Positions 10,353-24,110 of a stretch of 64,000 nucleotides of DNA are shown piece by piece. The stretch lies in assembly GCF_026213295.1 (NCBI RefSeq), contig NC_079427.1:2363719-2427718 (forward strand), read 5' to 3'. Below the pieces are notes generated by a model. It did not search any database. It was not told the DNA's origin and worked only from the letters and a program-made list of their open reading frames with translations. Positions within the stretch are counted from its first letter, which is position 1; every line of letters begins with the position of its first letter. The position numbers were made by a program, and so were the translations under genes. Source of the stretch: Gadus chalcogrammus (taxonomy: Eukaryota > Chordata > Actinopteri > Gadiformes > Gadidae).

Positions 10353-12977
10353 GGGCCCAGTTTCCCCAAAAGCATCGTTAGCCTGAGTGGATCGTGGAGT
10401 GCGTCGTACGAGCATCGTACAGTTCTCACACCGTTTCCCGAAAGCATCGTTGGTAACGAATGTCGTGAAAACGCTCATAGCTACCGAGGACTCAAGGGGT
10501 ACCTACTCGTAGGATGCTAAGAGCATCGTTGGCCTACTATAGCCTCAGTGGCGTCACCAGCGGACATTCTGTGTATTGGATGCCTTTCAGTGGCGGTTTT
10601 AGGCACGGGCGAACCAGGCAGCCGCCCGGGGCGGCATATTTGTGGGGGGCGCCAAATCATATGGGGGGCGCCACGAGCAGGAAAAAAAAAACATCAAATC
10701 CCACGGAATGCCCAACTGGCGCAATTTCGCAATGATGGAGACATGTTAAACGTCAACAACAACATAATTTATTGCAGCAATTTAAAATTCCAAAAATACA
10801 TGCGCAACCGAAATGTACCGATCAATCGCCACGTCACAAGGCATATAATAAAATCAAATGATTCCATTGGTCTTGTGTGGGAGGTCACTTTCGTGCTGCA
10901 CTTGCTGTCTCCCTCTGATTTTAATTCAACCATCGTGGTTAAAATGTCCTCATATTGATCAATGACAGAAGACATAGGCTACTAGACATGCATCATGCTG
11001 AGACCAGCGTGTGTCTGAGAATTTCTGCAGGCGTTTTTTGTTGCGATTGTTTGCATTAAGCACTGTAGGCGCTTCGGTGAGGCTGTGATGAAGTTCACTA
11101 TTTATTGGACCCTGTCTAGACAGTAACGAACATCCCTGACCATAGTTAATCACGTTTGTAGTCTACACTCAGACGTAGAGGCGGACAGAGTACACAGCTT
11201 CCTTACTTGAGTAAAAGTACAGATACCCCTTGCTAAATTTTACTCAAGTAGAAGTTAAAGTACTACAGTCAGATGTCTACTTAAGTAAAAGTACTGAAGT
11301 ACTTGTTCTTAAAAGTACTTGAGTATCATGAGTACAAGAGTACATTTTCTAAATATTGCATTACTACTGCCACAGTGCTAACATTTATGAATAGAAACGT
11401 CCTACTTGGAGCTATGAAAAATGTTAATACCTTGGAGAATGTAAAAGGAATTGAAGTAAAATCAAGTCATTTTCATATTTTGACCATGTTGCTTTATTTA
11501 ACAGTTCACACTTGCCCACAAGGCAATAACAGTATACTTAAGAACATAAAAACAATTGCTCAGCTTACTTAAATATGTAATATCAGAAAAGAAAATTCAG
11601 CTAACAATTGTATGTATGTGTGAGTTTCTCTGTTTTTTCATCAATCAAATCAACAATCGTCTCATCTAAATCTGACCATGGAGTTGACTTTGGCGGAAAG
11701 CGAAGGTGATTGCTGATAGGATGAAGGCTGTCCTAATCAGTGGCGCCTGCACAATCCAATCACGTTTGAGAGGGAAACAATAAATCTAGGGTTTCTAAGA
11801 TTTTTCTTTGCGGTTGCATATTTTATTTTTTAGAAGAAGTAACGGGTACTCACGGACCGTGAGTACGGTTATGAATAGAAAAGTAGCGCAGTAAAGAGTA
11901 CAATATTTGCCTCTCAAATTTACTTGAGTAAAGTCATGAGTATTCCCCAAAAATGATACTCGAGTAAAGTACAGATCCCTCACAATTGTACTTTAGTAAA
12001 TGTACTCCGTTACTGTCCGGATCTGCTCAGACGTGAACTCATTATTGCATGCGGGTGTCTTCATTCATAAAGAAATTACAAATAATACAATAATACAAAT
12101 TATTCTAAAGAGGTCAGAGACTCTGTGCGCAGCCCCGCCTAATCCAGTAAACCAAGGAAGCCCGCGCCGTGAAGAACGGGGGATTTGACCCCCTTGGTTT
12201 TACGCAAGAAACTTGAGATAAGAAGGTGAAATCGCCGGGCGTGCCAAGCTGCGACCGAACCGGCTTGGCAGGTTAAAAAGACCTATAGCCTACTTCATCC
12301 TGCCCAACAATATGGGCAGGATCTAGACCAAGCTCTCCTAATCGGGACAGCAGTAGCCGTGTGTCAATCCCTAGCCTCTGCATTTGAATTATGGAACGTT
12401 GCATTTTTAATTTCTACAATTATTCTAGAGTGTGCGCCAATCAATGAGACCTTATGCGGAATCAGATAAAGTCGGCTTTCTTTGCTGTGCAAAGCACGTT
12501 TCAGAAATCAGCACATTAAGATACATGTAGTTGTCACACAAGCTATTTTTGATTTTTGTTAATATGGAATTATTCCAGGGGGGGAAATGCCGTGAAAAAA
12601 TGTATGCACACTGCATTCAGGATTAGGACTGATGCATAGGTCGGCCTAGGCCTAATCAATTGTGTTTTAATATCTTTAGCATTCATATAAGCAGTCTATT
12701 CTTTTCGTATGCTACTCTGCTGTTGGCCTTGATGGTGTGATTTTTTAACCCCATTTTCCTGCGACATTCCTGCGTCTCCCCCTCCTATGGAGCACATTTC
12801 AGCACCGTGTCCGTAGACAGTTACAATCCTACAAAAGTTGTGAGTGCAGTGAACGCGCGCGTTCATGTTAAGAGGAGTTTCGGGGAAACGCTCCAAAGAA
12901 ATTGACGATGGATCGCAAGATCCATCGTGAGAATGATCGTACGAGCGTGGATCCATCGTTGTCGGGAAACGGGGCCC
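10353..12977 (+). mobile_element. Inverted-repeat DNA element, copy A
   Basis: The left end reads GGGCCCAGTTTCCC; the right end, reversed, reads GGGCCCCGTTTCCC. Both ends are followed by arrays of AGCATCGTT or ACGATGGATC subterminal repeats. The same element occurs in the opposite orientation at 21002-30789 (copy B), which confirms both borders. No transposase is recognisable. Copy A carries a hAT insertion at 11176-12025. It also has a short foreign piece at about 10585-10690, starting CAGTGGCGG, that copy B lacks. The superfamily is unknown to me. Confidence 0.75.
11176..12025. mobile_element. Non-autonomous hAT-type element
   Basis: Ends are TAGAGGCGGACAG and, reversed, CAGATCCGGACAG. Flanks are perfect 8-base duplications CTCAGACG at 11168-11175 and 12026-12033. 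Copy B of the host element has a single related CTCAGAGG at the matching place (about 30015), so the empty site is seen directly. Subterminal regions are rich in AGTAAAAGTAC-type repeats. No transposase is present. Confidence 0.88.
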
Positions 12978-13382
12978 TGGTCAGGCTAATGTTATTGTGA
13001 AACCCCGCAAGTTGGATTTTAGTCATATCCATGATAACATATAAAAAATTATAAAATAATAAATAAATAAAAATCCAACCCTAATAAAATTCAGTGGATT
13101 GTTACAAATGTCCAGATAAGCAAAAATCTTTTCTTTCTTTGGCATAATCAACTTTATTTATTAAACTCCATGATAACAACCATACTAAAATTATTTTAAT
13201 AAAATGTAACAAAATTCCTATCTATACTTGGATATAGGAGGTACCTGAGGGGAACAGCTTGGTACACATGTAGTAGCCCAGGAAGGAGGACCTATTCTGA
13301 AATGGACAGCAGCAATTACTTTTTCAGCTTGTCTTGTCAAAACAAAGTTGGCAGTGAGTTTCTTTAAAATGACTAAAATTAC

Positions 13383-13612
13383 TTAGGGAGAAGAGATCAG
13401 GCCCAAGGTGATGCATAATTCAAGGTCCCTCTGTCTGATCACCATGTCAATCAGACTCCGTGCTCGGTCCGCTCTGATCTTGTGGTTCTCCATCACAGTG
13501 TCCTTGTCCTCAGTACTGAACACTTTCTGCTACCAAAGGTCATCCAGGAGACCTCTGATAACTGGGATTGAAACTCTCTGCACACATTCAGAATAGATCC
13601 TTTGAAGTTCCC
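13383..13612 (-). pseudogene. FIIND-CARD gene, CARD exon
   Basis: The acceptor TTTTTATTCCAG opens a frame coding ELQRIYSECVQRVSIPVIRG and LLDDLW, then a TAG. It resumes at once with QKVFSTEDKDTVMENHKIRA and DRARSLIDMVI. These are CARD helices 1-4 of the caspase-1/NLRP1/CARD8 group. The TAG sits where Gln would be expected, one C-to-T change away. After MVI the frame departs from CARD sequence and ends at TAA (13385), so helices 5-6 are lost. Confidence 0.8.
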
Positions 13613-14382
13613 CTGGAATAAAAAGGCAATATGAAATAACCTTACATATCAACAGATACTCTGAATACCTAATGATGGCGTGCAATCACGATAGATGATT
13701 AATTAAACTTCTTTATTGGGGTAAATATAAAACCGTTTTTCACCCCCACTTTGTCACACACAAAATTAGCAAAACTTCAAATTCGTGTTGGTTGTTGTGA
13801 TTTGTTTACTTACCCAAGTGCTGTTATACTAAAGTATGCCTACTGTATAAGATAAACACTTATTTCAACTGGGGAGAAAAGTTTGAGTACAAATACTTGA
13901 TATGTTGAGCTACTGTAATTAGCAAATGTTTTTATGCTGTACAGTAATATACAAATGATGCGGTTGAAAAAACGGGGGCAGAAGTCTAAACTAGAACGTA
14001 TCATCACGGGGATATGTTTACTCAAAGTTTGCTCGCGCTACCACTCGTGCTAGTACCACGTGTCCTTCCCCCTACAAACGGAAACAGGCGGGCGGTGCAG
14101 CCAGCGCAATGCACTGTGGTAGTTGGAGGATTTCTTACTTGAGAGCCAGAGAGACACTTTTTGCCTTTTCTCAGGCTAGGATGAACCCATTTCATTTCAT
14201 TTCTTTTGCACATTTGTAATACATAGAATTATTTAGTTCATATAACCTTCATATCTCCACCGGTGAAGTATCCCTTTAACAATACATTGATTACTGGTCA
14301 ACAACAGTAGCTTTTATTAATATTAATGTTTTGGCTCGATGCAACACAACGTTTAATAGTTTAAACATCTTCCATGACTCAC

Positions 14383-14422
14383 CTGACTGACTGACTGCTC
14401 TTTTGTCCTTGGCTCTGCTCTC
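14383..14422 (-). pseudogene. FIIND-CARD gene, linker exon candidate
   Basis: The acceptor CCCTTCTCTTCAG precedes a 40-base block ending CAG|GTGAGT. Read from phase 0 it codes ESRAKDKRAVSQS and exits in phase 1, which fits the CARD exon. It lies between UPA and CARD, where a polar linker is expected. Confidence 0.45.
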
Positions 14423-14662
14423 CTGAAGAGAAGGGGGATGTTATGGCTGATTAAACGTGCCTTATAATCCTACTATCCGATTGGAACACCAACAATGATC
14501 CAAAGAACACAGCATAACAAAGAAAAATGTATCTCCCGGTCTGGTGTTTGCCACTTGGGTCTTCTTCAAAGGTAATAACCTACGTCTTGTTTTTACCCTT
14601 GGTTTCATCTTGAATTTCCAATCCTCTAGAATTTGTCACAGAAAAGATCATCAGAGTCTTAC

Positions 14663-15748
14663 GATGCAAACCACAAAAACAATTCCAGTTGTGTCCATTG
14701 GTTTCCTTCTCTGATTGTAGCAGACCACAAAGGCTCATCAGAGTCAGAGTCCTTCAGAAACAATTCGAAAGGAGGACGCTCACTGAAGCGTACTTCAAAA
14801 AATCCCTTAGATGCCAACAATTTATTAACAATTTCTAATTTTTCATCTTAGCATAGCCTTAGTTTAGTGTAGTCTGTCCGTTTATCCGGTTTATCAACAC
14901 ACAGGGACTCTCATCCGTTTTGCTTCATCACCTGGATCTCATGGGCCTTTCACACCGCCGCAAAACCGGAGCCCGTTCCGGGCTAGTTTGGAGCAGGAGC
15001 CAGTGTTTTGGTTTCACAATGCCAGAGAACCGCCTCCGGCCTGTAAAAAACGGTTCAACTCCAAACCCAGGATTGTGCTGGGCTAGAAAGAGAACTGCCT
15101 TTACGCCAGGGGCAGGGGGCGGGGTTATCCTTACCTTCATAAACAGGAAGACCAACGAAGACCGGCCTTTTTTAAAAACACTGAAGTAAACAATGGACGT
15201 GAAGATGAAAACGCAGTGGACCGTGGAGGAGACAACCTGTCTCCTTGGATTCTGGTCTTCTTCCGAGGTCAAGAAGAAGTTAGAGGGAGCAACCCGGACA
15301 AAGGCTATCTTTGAAAGCGGAGATGTATGCAGACGTTTGCAGTGACGTCATGACGTTGCTCTCGCCGGCTCCATGGCTGGCTCTGGCCGATGTGAAACCA
15401 ACTGGTTCATGACTGGGATAAGGCTGGAACCAGTCTTGAACTGGCCCTAGCACCAGCCCGGAACTGGCTCTTGGTTCTTTTTGGTGTGAAAGGCCTAACA
15501 GAGACGTTGTTCCAGGCCAAAAACACGTGGAAGATTGATATCTTTTTTTGGTATGTGATCCGCTCCTTGTAAATCAGCACCAACGCATGGTGCTTCACCT
15601 GCAGACTGCTCGGAAGGATGAGACCCAGGAGGAGAAAGCGAGGAAACGCTCCATTTAACATGGCTCGCCATGAAGTCCACCGTCGACTCAATGTTGGCAT
15701 GGCGATCCTTTACATGCAGAACACTGAAGCTCAGCTCATGCTCCGGTT
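14663..15748 (-). pseudogene. FIIND-CARD gene, end of ZU5 and UPA subdomain, split by a MITE
   Basis: The acceptor TTTTCCACAG is followed in phase by PEHELSFSVLHVKDRHANIE and then HVKWSVSSLSP. The SLS aligns with the FIIND SF/S self-cleavage site with Phe replaced by Leu. A one-base frameshift follows near 15640, after which the UPA strand block LQVKHHALVLIYKERIT resumes. A 0.55 kb MITE (14944-15495) interrupts the exon after WNNVSV. UPA coding continues beyond it (FFEVRFSERPPFELFLKDSD), with two stop codons nearby. The 3' border at a weak GTAAGA (14662) is approximate. Confidence 0.7.
14944..15495. mobile_element. MITE inserted in the UPA exon
   Basis: The two ends are perfect inverted 13-mers, GGCCTTTCACACC. 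The right 150 bases are shared with 1262-1410. No target duplication is obvious. UPA coding on the two sides belongs together, which marks this as an insertion. Confidence 0.75.
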
Positions 15749-16115
15749 CTGTGGAAAAGTTACATTATTTATTCAAGCCTGTTGGGAAATTATAATAGCC
15801 AGTATGTACATAGACTCATAAGTCTGGAGAAATACATGTGAAAGCAAAACAATAAACATATTACAAGTTGTTCTAGAGATGATTTTGTAATCCAGATTGC
15901 ATTTTAAAAAGAAGCAGGGATCTTGTACAATTTGAAAACAAGGGGAAAACTAGACTGGGAGCTTTGAGATGGAACGTCCTTCAAAGCTCCATGGAAACCA
16001 AGGAATTACCAGAATGGTTGGTCAACAAAACACTGACAAAGCTGCCATGCACAGAGATTTTTATAGTATTCGGCTTATGAATCCCCCCCTCTTCACAGTC
16101 AGCGTGTGTTCTTAC

Positions 16116-16342
16116 CAGCAAGGCACAAAGAGTGTGGGAAATGGATAAACTTGAGCACAGATGGATCCTTGTTGACCACATCCACATCATAAACCGATCC
16201 AGCAGGTCTCCAGGAGTCATGGAGGAACTTAGAGGATTCAGACCAGGACAGGACCGAGTAGCGGACCAGAGCCTGCTCCGACACTTCAAACACCAGACCT
16301 GTAGCCAAACACTCATAGGCCCCCTCGCCTTCAAGCAGTACC
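16116..16342 (-). pseudogene. FIIND-CARD gene, ZU5 subdomain exon
   Basis: A 227-base block between the acceptor GTGTTAG and the donor GCTG|GTAAGA, open throughout. It includes YECLATGLVFEVSEQ, VRYSVLSWSES, the WRPAGSVYDVDV block and IHFPHSLCL. The conserved histidine-containing HFPHSL corresponds to the position of the catalytic histidine in FIIND autoproteolysis. Entry phase 2, exit phase 1, both matching neighbours. Confidence 0.8.
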
Positions 16343-16452
16343 CTAACACGCACGCACGCACACACACACTCATTAAAACAGAATCTGTTGGTGGTTGGGA
16401 CCATATTATTCTGATAACCCCATGGGACTGATGTCAGGACCGTGTCACTCAC

Positions 16453-16505
16453 TGGAAGCGCCACTTAGAAATCCTCGTTGGTGTAACCTTCTCATACTCA
16501 GGACT
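16453..16505 (-). pseudogene. FIIND-CARD gene, start of ZU5 subdomain
   Basis: A poly-T tract and ACAG acceptor lead to 53 bases coding SPEYEKVTPTRISKWRF, then the donor CCA|GTGAGT. The VTP start is typical of fish FIIND domains. Exit phase 2 fits the next exon. Confidence 0.7.
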
Positions 16506-16882
16506 CTGTAAAAAAAAAAAAGCAGAAGCAAACAACAATAAGGATCAATACAACTTCGTATTTTAAACTTTGTTTATTTTGTTTGTGTTGATATGGATCC
16601 TCCTGGGTCTGAAATAAAGAATTATTATATTATGTAATTTAAATGTAAAGGTATTTATTTGTTTAAATTCACCTGCTGAGCTTATTTACATTTTTCACAA
16701 GGAGGGTGAGATGGAGGAATGGTAAATCTGCAACCGGACACAATTCTGCAGTTAATAGTGATACGTTTTGTACAGAAGCATATGAACCTTATAGACACAC
16801 ACACAACTTAATGAAACACGTCTGTTGTCAGATCACCTAGTCATTGAGACTCAAAGCTCAATGGAAGAGTGTAACTGCTCAC

Positions 16883-16915
16883 CCTTATTATCTTCATCTA
16901 TCTCAGAACTGGTGT
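16883..16915 (-). pseudogene. FIIND-CARD gene, acidic linker exon
   Basis: The acceptor TTTTTGCCAG precedes 33 bases coding for TSSEIDEDNK, then the donor AAGG|GTGAGC. It enters and leaves in phase 1. Leaving in phase 1 does not fit the next block (phase 0 entry), so one small exon between them is missing or lost. Confidence 0.5.
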
Positions 16916-17587
16916 CTGGCAAAAAGACAAAACAAGAAGGGAGGGTGAGAGGGAGGGAGGGAGAAGCCTGGAGGTACGTAACGTGAGAAAAGAATCAGAA
17001 GCGACCTTCTCTTCAAACCAGCGCACCGTGGGCAACATGCATGCTGTGGCTTTTGTGAGAAAGAGAGAACAGGTTTTGAAATGCACTACACAGCATTCCC
17101 TGTATTTGATCATTGAGTGTGTGCGTTTAGGAAATGTTATACTCCAATAAACGATTGTTAACATGAATACATTTGTATTTAGCTTCTAATTAATAGTCAT
17201 GTTATATATATTTTTGCATAGTTTTGCCCAAAATACTGAAATTGAACAGCTGACTTCCTTTGGTTACTACTAATAAACAAAATTCCACAAATAACCAAAC
17301 TGGACTCTCAACATGATCACAGCTTGCAGGGTTTTCATGTAAACTTACAACCTACATTAATATAGGTAATATATGTATCATACATCATGATACATGATAG
17401 GCTTACTCAACGTGGAGCCTATTTTCCGAACATTTTGGGATTAATTAAATGCAGACAGCGATTCTTAAGGGCATGTTACTTATCAACTGTTTATTGTACG
17501 TGTTTGTGTGGTGTATCAACTCCCATTCGGCCTGGCTATAAATGCACTTTTTTAATCTATCAATCACAACATCCATCAATTTATCTA

Positions 17588-17625
17588 CTTTTGCAGACAA
17601 ATATTTGAATATTTGTCTGCAAAAG
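17588..17625. repeat. Perfect 38-base palindrome
   Basis: Two 18-base arms, CTTTTGCAGACAAATATT and its exact reverse complement, are separated by TG. The sequence could form a cruciform. No mobile-element ends adjoin it. Confidence 0.9.
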
Positions 17626-18039
17626 ACAATACAGACGGACTACTGCAGCCAGAATAGATTTATATCACAATAATAGGCCTATGGATATTAATTATGCATC
17701 GTATTTTAAATGCACCTATACACAACAAACCCCATGTACAGTGATGTGGAATTGGACAAGTCGAAATAGATTTGAGTTTTAACTTGAACTCCTGATACCA
17801 CAGTGAGGAGATTAACATGAATTGCAGGAGTCACACCAGGAGTCGACCGAACACAAGTATACTGGATAGGAACTCAGTCCACATTTAGTAATGTTCTATA
17901 GCACAAACCAACCACTACAGTAGGCCCTATAACTAAACCCTGACCACACACATCGATCGCAATAGCCTACTTCTAAAACCGATGCGCATATCCCGTCATA
18001 TAGTAGCCTCATAAATGGTGTACCATTTATTCGGCTTAC

Positions 18040-18046
18040 CTTCCAT
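18040..18046 (-). pseudogene. FIIND-CARD gene, first coding exon
   Basis: ATGGAAG followed by the donor GTAAGC. The context AACCATGG is a strong Kozak match. It exits in phase 1, which is exactly what the next block (16915) needs. Confidence 0.55.
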
Positions 18047-18103
18047 GGTTCTCCAGTCCAGTAAACGTAGGCTACGTGATTAATTCAAATGCGATATCAA
18101 CCA

Positions 18104-18114
18104 CTTTCGTTTTC
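18104..18114 (-). promoter_or_regulatory. ISRE-like element upstream of the FIIND-CARD start
   Basis: Minus-strand GAAAACGAAAG matches the GAAANNGAAA core bound by IRF/ISGF3 factors. It lies 58 bases upstream of the ATG at 18046 in the sense orientation. FIIND and CARD genes are often interferon-responsive, which makes the placement meaningful, but the motif is short. Confidence 0.45.
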
Positions 18115-18119
18115 ACCGC

Positions 18120-20698
<2,579 letters not shown>

Positions 20699-20699
20699 T

Positions 20700-20880
20700 T
20701 AGCTTTTTAGCTAAGGTACTCTAGCCGACCAGTGCTCCAGCACCATGCCCTGCCAACACGTGCATCTGCCCAGATAAAATCCAACATTCATCAGTTAAAA
20801 TTTCCACGAAACAGTCTATAATAAATCCCTCAGATATGAATGGCCTACTATGTAACATTTACGCATTAAATATACTGTAG
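20700..20880 (+). repeat. Dispersed block, copy 1 of 3
   Basis: This shares GGTACTCTAGCCG, AACATTCATCAGTTAAAAT and ATGTAACATTTACGC with 53268-53450, and the right part with 63185-63300. It may be a diverged segmental duplication or an uncharacterised repeat. No coding. Confidence 0.7.
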
Positions 20881-22178
20881 TGTATGGACTCTGCCTGCCC
20901 TGCTGGTCTTTTGTGGAATTGTTGAATGTTTTTGTTTGCATTGCCATGTGCTTTTGTTTCTATCCTGAACCCCGGCCGCACCTGCTCTGTCTGCCACACC
21001 TGGGCCCAGTTTCCCGATAACGATGGATCTTCGCTCGCACGATCATTCTCACGATGGATCTTGCGAACCATCATTAATTTCTTTGGAGCGTTTCCCGAAA
21101 CTCCACTGACATGGTGCTGAAACGGGCTATGACGCAGGGGGAGACGCAGGAATGTCGCAGGACAATGGGGTTAAAAAGGTTTAAAATATCTCCCCATCAA
21201 GGCTAACCGCAGAGTATGAATGCTAAAGATATTCAAACACAATTGATTAGGCCTAGGCCGACATATATATCAGTCCTAATCCTGAATGCACTGTGCATAC
21301 ATTTATTCACGGCATTTCCCCCACTGAAATAATTCCATATTACAAAAATCCCAAAATAGCTTGTTTGACAAATACATTTATCTTAATGTGCTGATTTTAG
21401 AAACATACTTTACGCAGCAAGAGAGCCGACTTTATCTTATTCCGCATAAGGTTTTATTGATTGGCTCTCTCTAGTATAGAATATTTGTAGACATTAAAAA
21501 TGCAACGTTCCATTCATACATTATCATTCAAACGCGGCTATTGCTGACCCGATTAGGAGAGCTTGGTCTAGATCATGGTCTTCAATTAAAATTTAACAAG
21601 GTCCAGTTGCTAAAAATTCCTTCCAAGAAAGGTCCGAACCTACCACGTCATAATAGCCTTCTTTTGTCAAATACAATCAACACGGCATATTACCTTATAA
21701 TTTCGGATGTATTTATTTTCAATTTCCAAATTGCTTACTTTTAACCATGAAAAAATAGTAAGACAAAGTAACGCATATTAATATTTCAAGTAAACAAAAC
21801 AGGTACATTAGGCCTGCAATTCAAGTAAACATAAAAAAGTACATAAGGCCAACATGTGAAGTAAGCAGAACAGGAACACTAGGCCTACACTTCCAATAAA
21901 CATAAAGTGCATTTAGGCCTACATTTCAAGTAAGCAGAACAGGTACACCAGAGCCCTGTTTCAGGTAGCTGGTTTTGAGGCAACCCCGAGTTTGTTCGCT
22001 CTGAGTTAATGGAAACTCTGGGTTTTCCGTTTCAGGTAGCAGGTTCAGCGCAACCGAAAGTTAGTTGCTGCGGCAACATACGCCGTGGGTCTAACCTGCT
22101 CGGGAGTTGGTTAGACCTACTCTGAGTTTGTTGTCTATAAGGCTGAAGGCAGCTCTCCGACAGAAGGAAGTGTTAGAA

Positions 22179-22403
22179 ATGGCCTGTCCTTTTCTACGAG
22201 AGCCTGTGGACGTAGAGGCTGCGATCCTCAGAAGGAATCTCCGTGAGGAACGATTATTAAGACCCCGGCTGGGTATAGGCTACTTTCTTTTCCTGATAAT
22301 TTTCTTCGAGCGCTATCGTTTTTCAGCGCAATCTATCATTTATTTAGACCACCTTCTCAGCCTCCATGTTAACTCTGAAACGCACCGGGGGCATGCTTTA
22401 AAT
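22179..22403 (+). pseudogene. HARBI1-like transposase, N-terminal exon
   Basis: An ATG opens MACPFLREPVDVEAAILRRN and then FFERYRFSAQSIIYL and THRGHAL before a stop. The MACPF start and the ERYRFS...IIYL block are the conserved N-terminus of fish Harbinger transposases. The DDE catalytic part is not found downstream in the expected frame, so the gene is truncated. Confidence 0.75.
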
Positions 22404-22847
22404 TAAAAAAAATGTTTTAACGCATTTGCAGAATGATCCGCCCTGTGCATCCCACCCGCTCTGTACTACAGTCACTTTAACGTTGTGGCTTTCCCATGAT
22501 CAGAGTAGCTGACTAACCACGGACCTATAACTGCTGCAAGTCAAGAAACGCATATTAAGAATGCAAGGCAGAAAATACCCTGGTCCTGCTTTTAACCAGA
22601 TGCTTCTTCTCTACATGCACATGCTCAGCATAATCGTCTGCATTGTTCACTGAAGTAAAACCCCTTAGAGTAAACTGTTCAACAAAATAACTTGTCCCAC
22701 CACAGCCCGTGTTCTAATAAAGACAATCTACTTTTTATGAGGATTTCTTTATTTCCTGAAAGCACAAAAAAAGTCATTCATATCGGGTATGTTTTTAGAG
22801 CAGGGAACAGTAGGCCTATCCCAGTTTGCACCTCGCACCTTTAACTT

Positions 22848-22851
<4 letters not shown>

Positions 22852-22881
<30 letters not shown>
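22852..22881. repeat. (CA)n microsatellite
   Basis: About 30 bases of CA inside the Harbinger element. Confidence 0.9.
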
Positions 22882-22885
<4 letters not shown>

Positions 22886-23635
22886 CAAAGCATCCTTTTG
22901 CATCTTTTGCCTAAGGTGGTCCATTTCCAAGTCTGCTTTGTGTATTTGCTTTTCTAGATAGATTTTATATAAGGCTTTGACTGGAAGCTATAGGAATGCA
23001 AAAGATGACATTGGATTTCACACTGCCAAGTAGAGCGTTTCATTATAATTCCAGGGGGGATCTTACAGAGGTAAGCTGTGATTTAGAAGTGGATGGCCTC
23101 TCATTGGATTCGATTTCATCCTGTTTGAGAGAAAGTAGATATCATTTTTAAATTGTACAACGCTATCATCGACTTTTAGAGGTTATTTTTAAAAGGTGTT
23201 AACCTCAATAGGCCTTTCCTCTTCCCTTTCGAATGCCGCAGACAATTTTTCTCCATCTTCCTGTAATGACATTAACGGTTGTGTTCAGCAATTACCAATA
23301 CATTATTAATAATCTGTGGGAGGTGGAGAATTGTTACAATTGCATGGAGGTTGGTGAGGGCATCTGGTTCAAGTGGGGCGATGACGCCATCAGTAACTGG
23401 AAGAAGATGATTAGACAGTGAAATTATTACTTGAGCCAGAATATTGCCCCATCTAATTTGCATCGCGCTGGGTTGCGTGTACATATTTAATTATTTTGAA
23501 TAAGAGGGCCATCTCCTCAGCCTCTGTGAGGGCTGCAGAGGTGGACCCCCTCCAGTCTGCCGGGGCTCTGCTTTTTTTCGATTTGCTAACATGGAGGAAA
23601 ATGTTACCCTAATATTCAGTAAGCGCTATTTTGAA

Positions 23636-23636
<1 letters not shown>

Positions 23637-23678
<42 letters not shown>

Positions 23679-23696
23679 ATATCTATATATATATAT
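23637..23696. repeat. (TA)n microsatellite
   Basis: About 60 bases of AT dinucleotides with CTATAT interruptions. Confidence 0.95.
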
Positions 23697-23975
23697 AATG
23701 CATTTTGCCTAGGAGTAGCCTTCTAATATATCTAAATCCTATTAAATATTGGCTGTGTTGGGGTGGCTGGGAAATGTACTACTTACATTTACTGCTTAAA
23801 TATAGGCCCATAACATGTTGAATATAGCTGTTAAATTAGGTAGAGCAGGCAAAATAGCAACGATTGATTTGATTTCAATTAAACATTAGATACCTGTTTG
23901 AACTATATTTTTGTACTTCATCTTCATTTGCTGCCAAGTCCTCTTGGGGCAACTTGGGTTGTTCCTGCGTAAATT

Positions 23976-24110
<135 letters not shown>

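Larger units (their letters stand above)
13383..18046 (-). pseudogene. FIIND-CARD gene (NLRP1/CARD8-like architecture), decayed
   Basis: Seven exon-like blocks on the minus strand give an ATG exon, an acidic linker, a ZU5 subdomain, a UPA subdomain, a short linker and a CARD, in that order. This is the FIIND-CARD layout of CARD8 and the NLRP1 C-terminus, which in mammals self-cleave and seed inflammasomes. I see no NACHT or LRR. Phases match at 18040/16915, 16453/16342, 16116/15748 and 14383/13612. The UPA exon carries a MITE, a frameshift and two in-frame stops, and the CARD carries a TAG. I therefore call it a pseudogene; errors in the assembly could explain single lesions but not the MITE. 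The link between 16883 and 16505 is not resolved. Confidence 0.75.
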
